Origin: an uncultured Lachnoclostridium sp.
GTDB lineage: Bacteria; Bacillota; Clostridia; Lachnospirales; Lachnospiraceae
Length of the DNA stretch: 64,000 nucleotides
Reading direction: 5' to 3'
Assembly (NCBI GenBank): GCA_947369165.1
Contig: CANBKJ010000002.1
Coordinates: 1-64,000, forward strand
Position 1 is the first letter of the stretch. Every line of letters starts with the position of its first letter. The notes beneath the pieces are model-generated. The model saw nothing but the letters and a program-made list of their open reading frames with translations. It did not search any database and had not been told where the DNA came from. Both the position numbers and the translations under genes were made by a program. Of this stretch, positions 1-8,979 are shown one piece after another.

Positions 1-99
1 AATCGTATGTAATCTTAGAGAAACACTTTTTGATCAACATAATAAAAATTATGTTGCAAGTAGAGAAAGAAGAAACCATTAGGAATGGGGGAAAACACA

Positions 100-1716
100 A
101 TGAAGAATTTGAAACAAAAAATGGCAGTTGCCCTGCTGATGCTGACATTCTTATTTATATCAGCGGCAGGATGGAATCCGGCGGAGGCAGAAGCGGAATC
201 CATCACATATGCGAAAGCGTATACGCTGGGGACAAAATGCACAGGAATGATCACAGAGAATGGTGATACAAAACAATATTATAAATTTACACTTCCAGAA
301 TCAGGAAAGATAACCCTCACAGGATCGGCACGAATGAGTAGTGTTAAACTCCATATATACGATGAGAATGCAATCGAGTTATGGAGTGATGAACCTGGAT
401 GGAACAGCACCTCGGAAGTGATTTCTATTAGTGATTACGATTATCTTACTGGAGGCAGTTACTATTTTTGTGTTGAAAAAAACATATATGCTCAAAAAAG
501 CACAGGAGAGTTTGAGTTTCTGATCAGTTTTACTGCTGCGGGAGAGTCCTTTCGGGAGAGTAATGGCGGGAGCAATAATTCGCTGGAGACAGCAAGCATT
601 GTTAGGACAGATGGGACATTGTACCATGCACAGCTTTCCTTAAATGATGAAAAGGATTTTTTTAAGTTTACGTTAGAACGGTCAGGGAAAGTTAATCTTA
701 GCGCAACTTTCTATGGGATAAGCAGGGTGGAGTGGAAACTGTATGATGGAAATGGCGTTGAACTGTTGTCAGAGGAACCAGGATGGAATACAACTACCGA
801 AAATATAGTGATAAATGATGATGTTTTCCTAACCAGCGGCACATACTATGCGGTAATCAATACGTATGAATATGCCTACCATCCGCGTGGCAGGTACGAT
901 TTCTCATTATCTTTTGCTTCATCAAATGAATCCTTTGCAGAAACAAATGGCGGTTCCAACAATACAATTGCCACGGCCTCTTCCCTGACACTAGGAAATA
1001 GTTATAAAGGGCAGATTGCGATTAACGATGAAAAGGATTTTTACAAGTTTACTCTTTCCTCCAGCCAGACGGTCACGATCCGGGTAGAGGCGGGCATGGA
1101 GCATTTATATGTAAAGCTGTATGATTCCAGCGGAGAGGAACTGAAATCATGGGTACCACGTAAAAACAGTGTTTCACAAAAAATAAATTTAACAGAAACG
1201 GCTGTACTGGAACAGGGAATGTATTATCTGGCGGTTGTCCATTACAACTATGGTGGCTATGGTGACTATACTTTGAATGTATCATCACTGTCCAAAGCCA
1301 ACTGTCCACATGAAAGATATGAGAGCAAATGGTATGCTCCCACTTATTTTGCAAAAGGATACCGGAAATACACTTGTGTATTGTGCGGCCATTCGTATAA
1401 GGGTGATTACCAGCCAGTGAGGAGGCTGGTACAGGGCTATTTTTACAGTTATTGTTATGCGGGAAAAGGAAAATTGTCTTTATCATGGTTCAGGGTGTCG
1501 GATGCCAGTGGCTACCAGATCCGTTATTGCCGGAATAAGAAATTTAGAAACGGTGTAGTTACGAAAATGATTAAGGGGCAGGCAAAAAGTAAAAAGACGT
1601 TAAGTAAATTAAAAAGAAAGAAGAAATATTATGTTCAGATCCGGGCATTTAAAAAATCAGGAGGGAAGACCGTATATGGAAAATGGTCTGCAAAGAAGTG
1701 CCTGAAGACGAGATAG
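100..1716 (+). CDS. Secreted protein with three PPC-like beta-sandwich domains and a C-terminal Fn3-like domain
   Basis: The product is 538 aa. An N-terminal signal peptide (about residues 1-32, Lys-rich start then a Leu/Ala core) is followed by three homologous blocks at about 50-150, 185-275 and 305-400. Each carries the pattern D-x-K-D-F-[FY]-K-F-T-L and ends in a YYxxV strand, as in bacterial pre-peptidase C-terminal (PPC) domains. Blocks 2 and 3 open with the same Ser-Phe-x-Glu-[ST]-Asn-Gly-Gly-Ser-Asn-Asn motif. A short CPH...CVLCGH segment (about 405-445) could bind zinc, and the last ~95 residues look like a Lys-rich Fn3 domain. No catalytic domain or sortase motif is visible, so a surface or matrix adhesin is plausible but unproven. 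The ATG at 100 is preferred over 85 because an AGGAATGGGGG ribosome site lies just upstream. It sits 64 bp before the FHA cluster and may or may not belong to it. Confidence 0.75.
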   Translation: MKNLKQKMAVALLMLTFLFISAAGWNPAEAEAESITYAKAYTLGTKCTGMITENGDTKQYYKFTLPESGKITLTGSARMSSVKLHIYDENAIELWSDEPGWNSTSEVISISDYDYLTGGSYYFCVEKNIYAQKSTGEFEFLISFTAAGESFRESNGGSNNSLETASIVRTDGTLYHAQLSLNDEKDFFKFTLERSGKVNLSATFYGISRVEWKLYDGNGVELLSEEPGWNTTTENIVINDDVFLTSGTYYAVINTYEYAYHPRGRYDFSLSFASSNESFAETNGGSNNTIATASSLTLGNSYKGQIAINDEKDFYKFTLSSSQTVTIRVEAGMEHLYVKLYDSSGEELKSWVPRKNSVSQKINLTETAVLEQGMYYLAVVHYNYGGYGDYTLNVSSLSKANCPHERYESKWYAPTYFAKGYRKYTCVLCGHSYKGDYQPVRRLVQGYFYSYCYAGKGKLSLSWFRVSDASGYQIRYCRNKKFRNGVVTKMIKGQAKSKKTLSKLKRKKKYYVQIRAFKKSGGKTVYGKWSAKKCLKTR

Positions 1717-1780
1717 ATAGAATAGGGTCTTTGATAACCAGAAATGACCTGCATACACCCCCGATAAAGGAGATATGTGT

Positions 1781-4477
1781 ATGAACGGAAACACAAAAAG
1801 CAAATTCAATAAAAAAATATTCACGTTCGCCTTGACTGTCCTGCTTACCCTTGTGTCGTTGTGCGGATGCCGTGAGGAAGGTAATGGGGGTGCCAGCAAC
1901 TTGCCGAAGAAGAGTGCTGAGCCGTCCTCTTCGGGTACATCGGAGTTTACGGAACCGGAATACCTGTATGAGGAATTTGTAAATACGCAGCAGCCGGATT
2001 TCGGGGTGCTGGGACAGGAAGAAGGGACGCGGGAAGAGGCGGAGCAGGTTGGCAGAGAAATCGAAAAGGTAGAAGATGAACTGCATGATGTGGATGAAAA
2101 GTATAAAACAGAGGGGACAGTCGAGGAAGACGAAATTGATCTTTATTTGGATGAAGCGCTGAAAAGTGTGCAGAAGCTGTATGAAAATGGAGACATAGCC
2201 GGTTATGAGGCTGGGGAGGACAGCATAGAGGTGCAGCTGAATTCCGGTGTGATTTACATAATAGCGCCGCAGGTAGAAGGGCGTGACGCAGGGACAGGTG
2301 GTACGAAACTTCAGGTGGCGACCTACCAGCCCTTCCGTACTGTTTCGATCGTAGAAGATGGGAACCCAGAGGAGCTTCTGGAGCGGCTTGACATGGCGGC
2401 GAGAACGGTTTCAGATGCAATAGAGCAGTATGAGTACTTCCAAAATGGCAGTAACACGGACAATGATATGGAGGACGATGAGGTGACGCTGGAGTCCGTA
2501 CTGAGGATTCCAAATTATAATCTCATCTTCTGGCACGGACATGGAAATTATTCGCCAACGGAAGGACCCGTACTGGCGCTGGGAACCCGGTATACGCTTA
2601 AAAGTAATATGAAGTATATGGGAGACCTGCAGAAAGGAAGACTTGTCTGCATTGGGGGCTACTATGCCATAACGGGCAAATTTATAGAGAAGTATATTCC
2701 GGATGGTGCGTTGAAAAACAACATTATTTACCTGGGGGCCTGTCACAGCGGTGAGGACAAGCGGTTGTCGGAGGCCTTTTTGAGCAAGGGCGCGGCGGCG
2801 GTATATGCGAATAGCGGAACCATAGACCGTGCCTATAATCTTTCTATGATCCGCACGGTGGCGGAAGGGCTTACAAAACAGTGGGGGGACGGCCGGTATT
2901 ATACGGTGGAGGAAGCTCTGGCGTTTGCGAAGCAGCAAAATGGTGAATACGACAGGTTTGGAACGGAGGCGGTCTTGTATCAAAATTCTAATGTTGGAAA
3001 GGTGGCGTTAGACTGGTATGAGGATCATGTGAAGACGGAGCGTGATGTAGTGATGGTGCTCGACCGATCAGGCAGTATGGCCGGGGAACCGCTGGAGCAG
3101 ACGAAGGAGGCGGCTTGCAGGTTTGTGGATACAGTGCTGGAGCAGGATGCGCGGACAGCAGTCATGACGTATAGTGATGACGTTCAGCTGGCAAATGATT
3201 TTGGAAGAAGGGGAGTACAGTTAAAGGAAAGCATAAACACCGTGAATGCGGGCAACGGGACGAACATATATGATGCGGTAGCAGAGGCAGACGCAAAACT
3301 GGATATGAGCCAGGCAGAGAAAAAGATTATGCTCTTGATGACGGACGGGCAGCCGAATGGAGGAAAGCAATTAAATGGCAGCTATGAGGAGGCGCTCATC
3401 CAGTACTGTGAGAATATGAAACAGAAAGGATATTACGTATATACGCTGGGGTTTTTCTCTGATCTGGGAGACGGAGAAAGAGCGGTTTCACAGAGGATGC
3501 TGCAGAACATGGCGAGCCCGGGATGTCATTATGAGGTGAAGAATGCAGGTGACCTTGTGTATTTTTTTGATGACATTGCCATGCAGATCGGCGGAGAGGA
3601 TTATGTGTATATCCGTATCGCGTGTCCGGTCGATGTAACCGTGTCCAGGGACGGGGAAACATTGTCTTCCGTGGCAACGGATCAGAATACACGGACGTCT
3701 TTTGGCAGCTTGACGTTCGAGGGGGAATCGGATGAGATCAAGGTGCTCCGGCTCAAGAGCGATGAAATATATGATGTGGAGCTCAATGGTACTGACAAGG
3801 GAACGATGGATTATACGATCGGCTTCATGGATGAAAACGGGGAATATACGGATCAGAGAACCTTTATCCAAGTTCCGGTTACGGAAAAAACAAGTATTGA
3901 TACGGATACAGATGGAGATGGAAGTACGGTACTGGAAGTCGACAGTGACGGCGATGGAGAGACAGATAAAACGTATGAGGCGCAAGCAGGTGGAGAGGGA
4001 AAAGAGGTTGAAACAAAAAAAACGTGGAGCCGTTATGCCGTCATAGCCGGAATCGTAATAGTGGTTGTGGCCATTATCCTTATCGTGGCCATCGTGGCTG
4101 TCAGGAGAAAAAAGAAAAATGGCATGGCAGATCAAAATATACAGCAGAATACGCAGCATTATGTAACACCGGTATTTATGCCCGGGCTCCTGTGCATTCA
4201 GGGAGAATATCAGGGCGGTATGTTCGAGATCCCTGTTTCGTCGACGGTTTCCATTGGGAGGGATAAGGATTGTAACATCGTTTTGAACCATGAGAAAATA
4301 AGCAGGTTGCACTGTATGGTATTTGCGGCGCCAGAGGGCAGTTATCAGGTTATGGATTATTCTTCAAACGGTACTTATGTCAATGGAACGCTGATTCAGA
4401 AGGGTGTTCCGTTCCATGCAGTTTCCGGTCAGAACATTGCAATCGGTAAATCAGGTAATATATTTCAACTTAATTGA
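1781..4477 (+). CDS. Lipoprotein with caspase-like domain, vWA domain, transmembrane helix and cytoplasmic FHA domain
   Basis: The product is 898 aa. The N-terminus has a signal peptide ending in a lipobox (LVSLCGC), so it is probably a lipoprotein. Residues ~245-400 look like a caspase/CHAT-type cysteine peptidase fold: a His-Gly pair in WHGHG (about residue 252) and a Cys in LGACHSG (about residue 321), each after a hydrophobic strand. A vWA domain follows with a MIDAS-type DRSGS motif (about 428) and a later MTDGQPNG motif. An Asp-rich stretch (DTDTDGDGS) resembling a calcium-binding repeat precedes a membrane helix at ~750-773 with Arg/Lys on its C-terminal side. The tail (~811-898) is a canonical FHA domain: IGRDK, SRLHC and NGTYVNG. 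The predicted topology puts the protease-like and vWA parts outside and the FHA inside. Start 1781 is chosen over 1775 for its spacing to AAAGGAG. The next gene overlaps or abuts the stop. The family assignments are from motifs; peptidase activity is inference. Confidence 0.8.
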   Translation: MNGNTKSKFNKKIFTFALTVLLTLVSLCGCREEGNGGASNLPKKSAEPSSSGTSEFTEPEYLYEEFVNTQQPDFGVLGQEEGTREEAEQVGREIEKVEDELHDVDEKYKTEGTVEEDEIDLYLDEALKSVQKLYENGDIAGYEAGEDSIEVQLNSGVIYIIAPQVEGRDAGTGGTKLQVATYQPFRTVSIVEDGNPEELLERLDMAARTVSDAIEQYEYFQNGSNTDNDMEDDEVTLESVLRIPNYNLIFWHGHGNYSPTEGPVLALGTRYTLKSNMKYMGDLQKGRLVCIGGYYAITGKFIEKYIPDGALKNNIIYLGACHSGEDKRLSEAFLSKGAAAVYANSGTIDRAYNLSMIRTVAEGLTKQWGDGRYYTVEEALAFAKQQNGEYDRFGTEAVLYQNSNVGKVALDWYEDHVKTERDVVMVLDRSGSMAGEPLEQTKEAACRFVDTVLEQDARTAVMTYSDDVQLANDFGRRGVQLKESINTVNAGNGTNIYDAVAEADAKLDMSQAEKKIMLLMTDGQPNGGKQLNGSYEEALIQYCENMKQKGYYVYTLGFFSDLGDGERAVSQRMLQNMASPGCHYEVKNAGDLVYFFDDIAMQIGGEDYVYIRIACPVDVTVSRDGETLSSVATDQNTRTSFGSLTFEGESDEIKVLRLKSDEIYDVELNGTDKGTMDYTIGFMDENGEYTDQRTFIQVPVTEKTSIDTDTDGDGSTVLEVDSDGDGETDKTYEAQAGGEGKEVETKKTWSRYAVIAGIVIVVVAIILIVAIVAVRRKKKNGMADQNIQQNTQHYVTPVFMPGLLCIQGEYQGGMFEIPVSSTVSIGRDKDCNIVLNHEKISRLHCMVFAAPEGSYQVMDYSSNGTYVNGTLIQKGVPFHAVSGQNIAIGKSGNIFQLN

Positions 4478-4494
4478 ATGGGGGCTGGACAGCC

Positions 4495-5211
4495 ATGGAG
4501 CTTTCTTATGAAACATTATCGAACAGGGGGGAGCGGCAGGTGAACGAAGACTGCCTTGGTGTTACAGTATGTGCGAATGCAGTCGTGTTTGTCTTATGTG
4601 ACGGCCTGGGAGGGTACGGAAATGGAGACGTGGCATCCTCCCATGTGGTGTCCATGATGGATTTTTGTATAAATAACGGGATGTCTGTGGAAGAAAGCAT
4701 TCAGAGGTCGCAGGATACGCTGCTGGAAAGACAGAAGGCAGAACATCTGGAAGACTCCATGAAGACGACGCTCACCTGTCTCGTGGTAAAGGGGGAAAAC
4801 GCCTGGTTTGCCCATGTGGGCGATTCCAGGGTTTACTGGTTTGAGAAAGGGAAATACTGCCTGAGGAGCCAGGATCATAGCGTGCCACAGATGCTTGTAA
4901 ACAGCGGAGCCATTCGGGAGGAGGAGATCCGCTATCACGAGGACCGGAGCCGTCTGCTGCGCGTGATGGGAACCGAGTGGAATTCGCCTAAATACCAGTG
5001 GGGGGAGAAAATAACGCTTACAAATGAGTCTTCTTTTTTATTGTGCAGCGATGGTTTTTGGGAATTAATTGATGAAAAAATGATGGCGAAATATTTGAGA
5101 AAATCAAGAACGCCGGGGGAATGGCTGGCCAGGATGGAACAGGAAGTCATAAGAAACGGCAGAGGGACAAACATGGATAATTATTCTGCAATCGCAGTTT
5201 ATGTGCGCTGA
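4495..5211 (+). CDS. PP2C-family Ser/Thr protein phosphatase
   Basis: The product is 238 aa, a stand-alone PPM/PP2C catalytic domain. Metal-binding motifs are in order: RQVNED near the N-terminus, CDGLGGYG (about residues 32-40), VGDSRVYWF, RSQDHSVPQ, LLCSDGFWEL and a terminal NMDNYS. These are the Asp residues expected for a two-metal PP2C centre, so it should be active. It lacks a signal peptide or membrane helix and would act in the cytoplasm, presumably removing phosphate from the kinases and FHA partners encoded around it. A TTG at 4474 overlapping the previous stop is possible, but ATG 4495 follows a GGGGG stretch at ribosome-site distance and gives the usual family start (LSYETLSNRGERQVNED). 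Confidence 0.92.
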   Translation: MELSYETLSNRGERQVNEDCLGVTVCANAVVFVLCDGLGGYGNGDVASSHVVSMMDFCINNGMSVEESIQRSQDTLLERQKAEHLEDSMKTTLTCLVVKGENAWFAHVGDSRVYWFEKGKYCLRSQDHSVPQMLVNSGAIREEEIRYHEDRSRLLRVMGTEWNSPKYQWGEKITLTNESSFLLCSDGFWELIDEKMMAKYLRKSRTPGEWLARMEQEVIRNGRGTNMDNYSAIAVYVR

Positions 5212-5226
5212 GAAAGAGGTGAGCGT

Positions 5227-5877
5227 ATGGTGATAAAATGCAAAAACGGACACTGGTTTGACCCAAACGTGGCGAAAACCTGTCCTCATTGTAAAAGAAA
5301 CGGTGAAAGATTAAGTCTGCAGATTGATGTGATCGAAGAGGACGATAAAACGGTAGCCATTGCCGAAGCGGGGATCTCGTTTGATGAGCCGTGGGATGGA
5401 TCTGCGGGAAGGTACTCAGATATACCAGCGTCAGGCAGCAGTCTTGCGGGAAATTACTTTTCAGGTGGGAACTTCCCGGGGGCTGACGACGACAGGACGG
5501 TCTCTTTCGGTCTTTTTGACCTGGCGGGGATACCGCCAGTGACAGGCTGGCTTATTTGCCAGAACGGCGGCGAGCGGGGAAAGGACTATCGGCTCCACGC
5601 GGGAAGAAACTTTGTCGGGCGGGGAAATTCGATGGATGTCTGCCTGATCGATGACAAGAGTATTTCGAGGGATAAGCATTGTTCGGTCACCTATGACCCG
5701 AAGAGAAATGTATTTTATCTGTCTGCAGAAGGAGGAAATACCGTTTATATAAATGACAGCCTGCTGGAAGGAACCGTGCGCTTATTTTCGGATGACGAGA
5801 TTACGATCGGGGAGACACGGCTGGCATTTGTGGAATATTGTAAGGAGGGAAGGAAATGGGACGGCGAAGTGGAATAA
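5227..5877 (+). CDS. Zinc-ribbon plus FHA domain protein
   Basis: The product is 216 aa. The first 25 residues hold a zinc-ribbon-like C-x-N-G-H...CPHC pattern shared with the FHA gene at 9887. An acidic, Gly/Ser-rich linker containing two Asp-x-[KR]-Thr-Val sites (DDKTVAI and DDRTVSF) follows. Such Thr-containing acidic sites are candidate kinase targets; this is inference. The C-terminal ~95 residues are an FHA domain with VGRGNSMDV and SRDKH; the usual N-G pair near the end is replaced by GGNTVYIND. The protein is cytoplasmic by sequence. It starts 15 bp after the PP2C gene behind GAAAGAGGTG and overlaps the next gene by 22 bp, so translation is probably coupled. Confidence 0.85.
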   Translation: MVIKCKNGHWFDPNVAKTCPHCKRNGERLSLQIDVIEEDDKTVAIAEAGISFDEPWDGSAGRYSDIPASGSSLAGNYFSGGNFPGADDDRTVSFGLFDLAGIPPVTGWLICQNGGERGKDYRLHAGRNFVGRGNSMDVCLIDDKSISRDKHCSVTYDPKRNVFYLSAEGGNTVYINDSLLEGTVRLFSDDEITIGETRLAFVEYCKEGRKWDGEVE

Positions 5878-7619
5878 GGATAGGAATCGGTGTGCTGCTG
5901 TTCACGCTCTTTACTGTGTGCTCCATGATATTTTCAGGCACAAAGACAGTGGAGGCAAAATACTTTTCTCATTCCTATATCCTGGAACAGGCGAAGGGCA
6001 GGGCGCCGAAACTGAAGGCATATGTGACAGGGAAGGACATATCCGGGGAATGCAGGTTCAGCGGTGAACTGGCGGGAGAGACCGAACTAAGCCAGGTAGG
6101 GAAACCTTCCGTTTTCCATAAATCCGGCGAGGGGATTCATTACATTGTCCTGCTCGATAATTCGGCATCGGTGGATGCCGGCCAGTTCAAGGAAGTAAAA
6201 AAGCAGCTGGCAGCGATGCGCAGAAACTTGAAAAAACAGGACAAGATGTCCCTTTACCTGGTCGGGACGAAGGGTGCATCAGGAGTGAAGAAACGCGCAG
6301 GGAAGATCAAAAAAATAAAGAGGGATAAGGGAAAGAAGAGTAAGACGGTACTTTACCGGTCCTTGAATGAGGTGCTGGCGGAAAATGCCTCGCCAGGGAT
6401 CCGGACGGTCGTCCTTCTTATAACGGACGGGGAGGATGACTCTGCCGGAAAGAGCAATTCAAAGCAGAGCACGCTGAAAAATGTCCAGTCGGCGACGATT
6501 CCCATTTACTGCATCATGCTCCGTAATGTGGCAAAGAAGCCGAATAAGGAAAAGATGAAAAATACGTTCCTCATCATGGAGGAAAAAAACAGTCGTGGGT
6601 ATTGTGCGGACTGCAGCGGCGGAGGGGCGGCGAAAAAGATAAAAAAGGCGTTTTCGGATATCCAGGACATTATAAGAAACAAAACGTATGTCGTAAATTT
6701 CCGGGCACCTAACAACAAACCGGCCAAGGGAACTGTCACGATCGAGTTAAGTGCTAAAAAGGGAAAACAGGTGGTGCAGGTGCCGGTCATATCCCGTACC
6801 GACTATAGTGCCTCTGTACCGGATACCGAGGCTCCGGTCATTGGGGAAATAAAAAAAGAAAAGAGCAATGCCGTTTCCTTCACGGTCACAGACAATTCAG
6901 GCACAGTTTGCGGCGCTGAGGAGGCATCCAATTATATTGTAAAAACCAAAAAGGAAGACGGAAAGGTATGGAATATAAGCAGTGCCAGCTACAACCGGGT
7001 AGACCATACAGCGGTGCTCACCTTTACAGAGGATCTGTACACAGGGGATTATGTTTTAATCTGCAATAACATCCGCGACGATTCCTGGGAGGAAAATATG
7101 ATCAGCCGGCCCTATGAATTTCATTTTGAGGGACTGGACGAACAGACGGAGCGTAGAAAAGATTTTGTCCGTTCATACTGGTGGACCGTTGTTATCTTCC
7201 TCGTCCTGACCGTCGGGCTTATCCTTATTATTATAATAAAGAAAAAACCGCCCCAAATCGTGGAAATCCCACAGGAAGACCCCGTAAAAGCCGATTTGAA
7301 GCGGATCGGGCTTACGATCACCGACCGGAGGGGGACCATCAAGGATGTGGAATGGAATGTGGAGGGAAGTCTTTTTATCGGTCGGTCGGATATGTGCAAC
7401 ATTTACTTTGACGATGACAGGCTGTCTAAACAGCATTTTGTCATAGAGGTAACGAAAACGGCATGTTATATCGAGGATCTGGAATCCACAAACGGCACAT
7501 TTGTAAACGGAGTAAAAATGAACAGCCGCCGGATGCTTCTGGACGGAGATGTTATAACAGCAGGAAGGGAAAAGTTTGTATTTCATACGTTGAAATCTGT
7601 GGTGAATGAAATTTCGTAG
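5856..7619 (+). CDS. Membrane-anchored vWA domain protein with cytoplasmic FHA domain
   Basis: The product is 587 aa. A signal peptide or uncleaved anchor lies at ~8-30. The extracellular part holds a vWA domain from ~95 (VLLDNSASVD, a MIDAS-type DxSxS, then LLITDGEDD at ~189) and a further beta-rich region (~325-420, resembling an Ig/Fn3-like domain with the phrase PDTEAPVIGEI). A single membrane helix at ~441-463 is followed by a basic stretch and a canonical FHA domain (~505-585: IGRSDMCNI, LSKQHF, STNGTFVNG). Architecture and orientation parallel the protein at 1781 but without the caspase-like domain and lipobox. The start overlaps the preceding FHA gene by 22 bp behind AAGGAGGGAAGG. The likely role is to carry an extracellular binding event to phosphothreonine partners inside; this is inferred from topology. 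Confidence 0.87.
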   Translation: MGRRSGIRIGIGVLLFTLFTVCSMIFSGTKTVEAKYFSHSYILEQAKGRAPKLKAYVTGKDISGECRFSGELAGETELSQVGKPSVFHKSGEGIHYIVLLDNSASVDAGQFKEVKKQLAAMRRNLKKQDKMSLYLVGTKGASGVKKRAGKIKKIKRDKGKKSKTVLYRSLNEVLAENASPGIRTVVLLITDGEDDSAGKSNSKQSTLKNVQSATIPIYCIMLRNVAKKPNKEKMKNTFLIMEEKNSRGYCADCSGGGAAKKIKKAFSDIQDIIRNKTYVVNFRAPNNKPAKGTVTIELSAKKGKQVVQVPVISRTDYSASVPDTEAPVIGEIKKEKSNAVSFTVTDNSGTVCGAEEASNYIVKTKKEDGKVWNISSASYNRVDHTAVLTFTEDLYTGDYVLICNNIRDDSWEENMISRPYEFHFEGLDEQTERRKDFVRSYWWTVVIFLVLTVGLILIIIIKKKPPQIVEIPQEDPVKADLKRIGLTITDRRGTIKDVEWNVEGSLFIGRSDMCNIYFDDDRLSKQHFVIEVTKTACYIEDLESTNGTFVNGVKMNSRRMLLDGDVITAGREKFVFHTLKSVVNEIS

Positions 7620-7644
7620 CGTATGAAACAGAAGAGGAAGGGTT

Positions 7645-8979
7645 ATGAAATTTTGTCCGAATTGTTTCCAGACAGGATATCAGGGCATTTACTGCAGCCT
7701 GTGTGGGTATGAAGAAAAGCCTGTGACGGATCACAGGGTTTTGGCACCGGGCATCTGGTTAAAAAACAGGTATGTAATCGGGCGGGTGCTCGGTGCCGGG
7801 GGGTTCGGTATCACTTATCTGAGCTTTGACACGAAGACGAGGCTGCGGTGGGCGGTCAAGGAATACTTCCCGCTGGAATGGGCGAACCGGACACCGGGGA
7901 CGAACCAGATTGTGTCAAACAGTTATTCGACAGATGAATATTATTATCATGGAAAGCAGGTATTTGCTGATGAAGCGAATACTCTTCTTGGGCTGAAAAA
8001 TAATCCGGCTGTAGTAAATGTGATAGATTTTTTTCAGGAAAACGGAACGGCCTATCTCGTGATGGAGTATCTGGACGGAGATACGCTGGAGGGGTATATG
8101 AGGGAACGGCAGTCACCTCTGCCGGTCGAGCTTGCAAACCGGACGGTGAAGGAGATTGGAAATGCCCTGGTCCGGATACATGAAAATATGTTGCTCCACC
8201 GCGACGTAAGCCCGGATAATATCATATATACGAGCCATAGGGAGCTGAAACTCATTGATTTTGGCGCCACCCGGGTGTATGCGCTCAATTCACCGAAAAG
8301 GATGTCGGTTCTGGTAAAGCCGGGATTTGCCCCGCTGGAGCAGTATTCCAGTTCGGGGAAACAGGGGCCTTGGACGGATGTATATGCGCTGGCGGCGACT
8401 TATTATTACCTTGTTTCCGGAAAAAAGCCGCCGACGGCGCCGGAACGGCTGACAGGAGCCGGGCTCGTTCCGCTCCGCACGTTAAATCCGCTGGTGTCGC
8501 AGGCGATGGAGAGGGCGGTCCACCACGCGCTGGAAACCAACTGGGAGGCAAGGCCGAAGGATATGCGACAGTTCATTATGGAAATGGAACTGGACAAGGT
8601 AAAGACGGAATACGAGGAGGAGGCTCAAAAACTCCGTACCATGACGAAATGGGACAGATACATGCAGCGGAAGCCGCAGCTCCTGCTTCAGATAGGCAGC
8701 GAGGTGAAGAGATATTATTTTACGTCTCGGCGCATGACAATTGGTCGGGGAAGTAATTCGGATATCCAGCTGCTGAATACGCAGATCAGCAGTCATCATT
8801 GCGACGTGTCCGTGAACGGTGACGGTTACAGCTTTCAGGTGGTGAATTATTCCGCCAACCGCACATACAGCAGTAAAGGGATACTGGAGAAAAACAGTTA
8901 TGTCGACCTGGCTCCGGGGGAATGGTTTTATCTGCAGACGAGCAGCGACCGATATATTTTTTATTTGGAGGTGCAGTAA
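7645..8979 (+). CDS. Ser/Thr protein kinase with N-terminal zinc ribbon and C-terminal FHA-like domain
   Basis: The product is 444 aa. Residues 1-25 form a zinc-ribbon-like CPNC...CSLCGY. The kinase domain (~40-305) has an intact Gly loop (GAGGFGITY), the VAIK-type Lys (WAVKEYFP), a catalytic loop HRDVSPDN with both Asp and Asn, and DFGATR, so it should be active. The -SPDN form of the loop recurs in this cluster and differs from the usual HRDVKPSN of PknB-type kinases. The C-terminus (~355-444) is FHA-like (IGRGSNSDI, ISSHHC) but the final NG is NR. There is no membrane helix. It lies 25 bp after the vWA/FHA gene, and its stop overlaps the start of the next PP2C gene (TAATG), which pairs a kinase directly with a phosphatase. 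Confidence 0.93.
   Translation: MKFCPNCFQTGYQGIYCSLCGYEEKPVTDHRVLAPGIWLKNRYVIGRVLGAGGFGITYLSFDTKTRLRWAVKEYFPLEWANRTPGTNQIVSNSYSTDEYYYHGKQVFADEANTLLGLKNNPAVVNVIDFFQENGTAYLVMEYLDGDTLEGYMRERQSPLPVELANRTVKEIGNALVRIHENMLLHRDVSPDNIIYTSHRELKLIDFGATRVYALNSPKRMSVLVKPGFAPLEQYSSSGKQGPWTDVYALAATYYYLVSGKKPPTAPERLTGAGLVPLRTLNPLVSQAMERAVHHALETNWEARPKDMRQFIMEMELDKVKTEYEEEAQKLRTMTKWDRYMQRKPQLLLQIGSEVKRYYFTSRRMTIGRGSNSDIQLLNTQISSHHCDVSVNGDGYSFQVVNYSANRTYSSKGILEKNSYVDLAPGEWFYLQTSSDRYIFYLEVQ

Noticed and set aside
3488..4312. Minus-strand open frame across the vWA/FHA gene
   Set aside because: It has no ribosome site and no recognisable domain, and lies entirely opposite a well-supported gene; it is a shadow frame. 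The same holds for the long minus-strand frames at 13094-13669 and 40922-41908.
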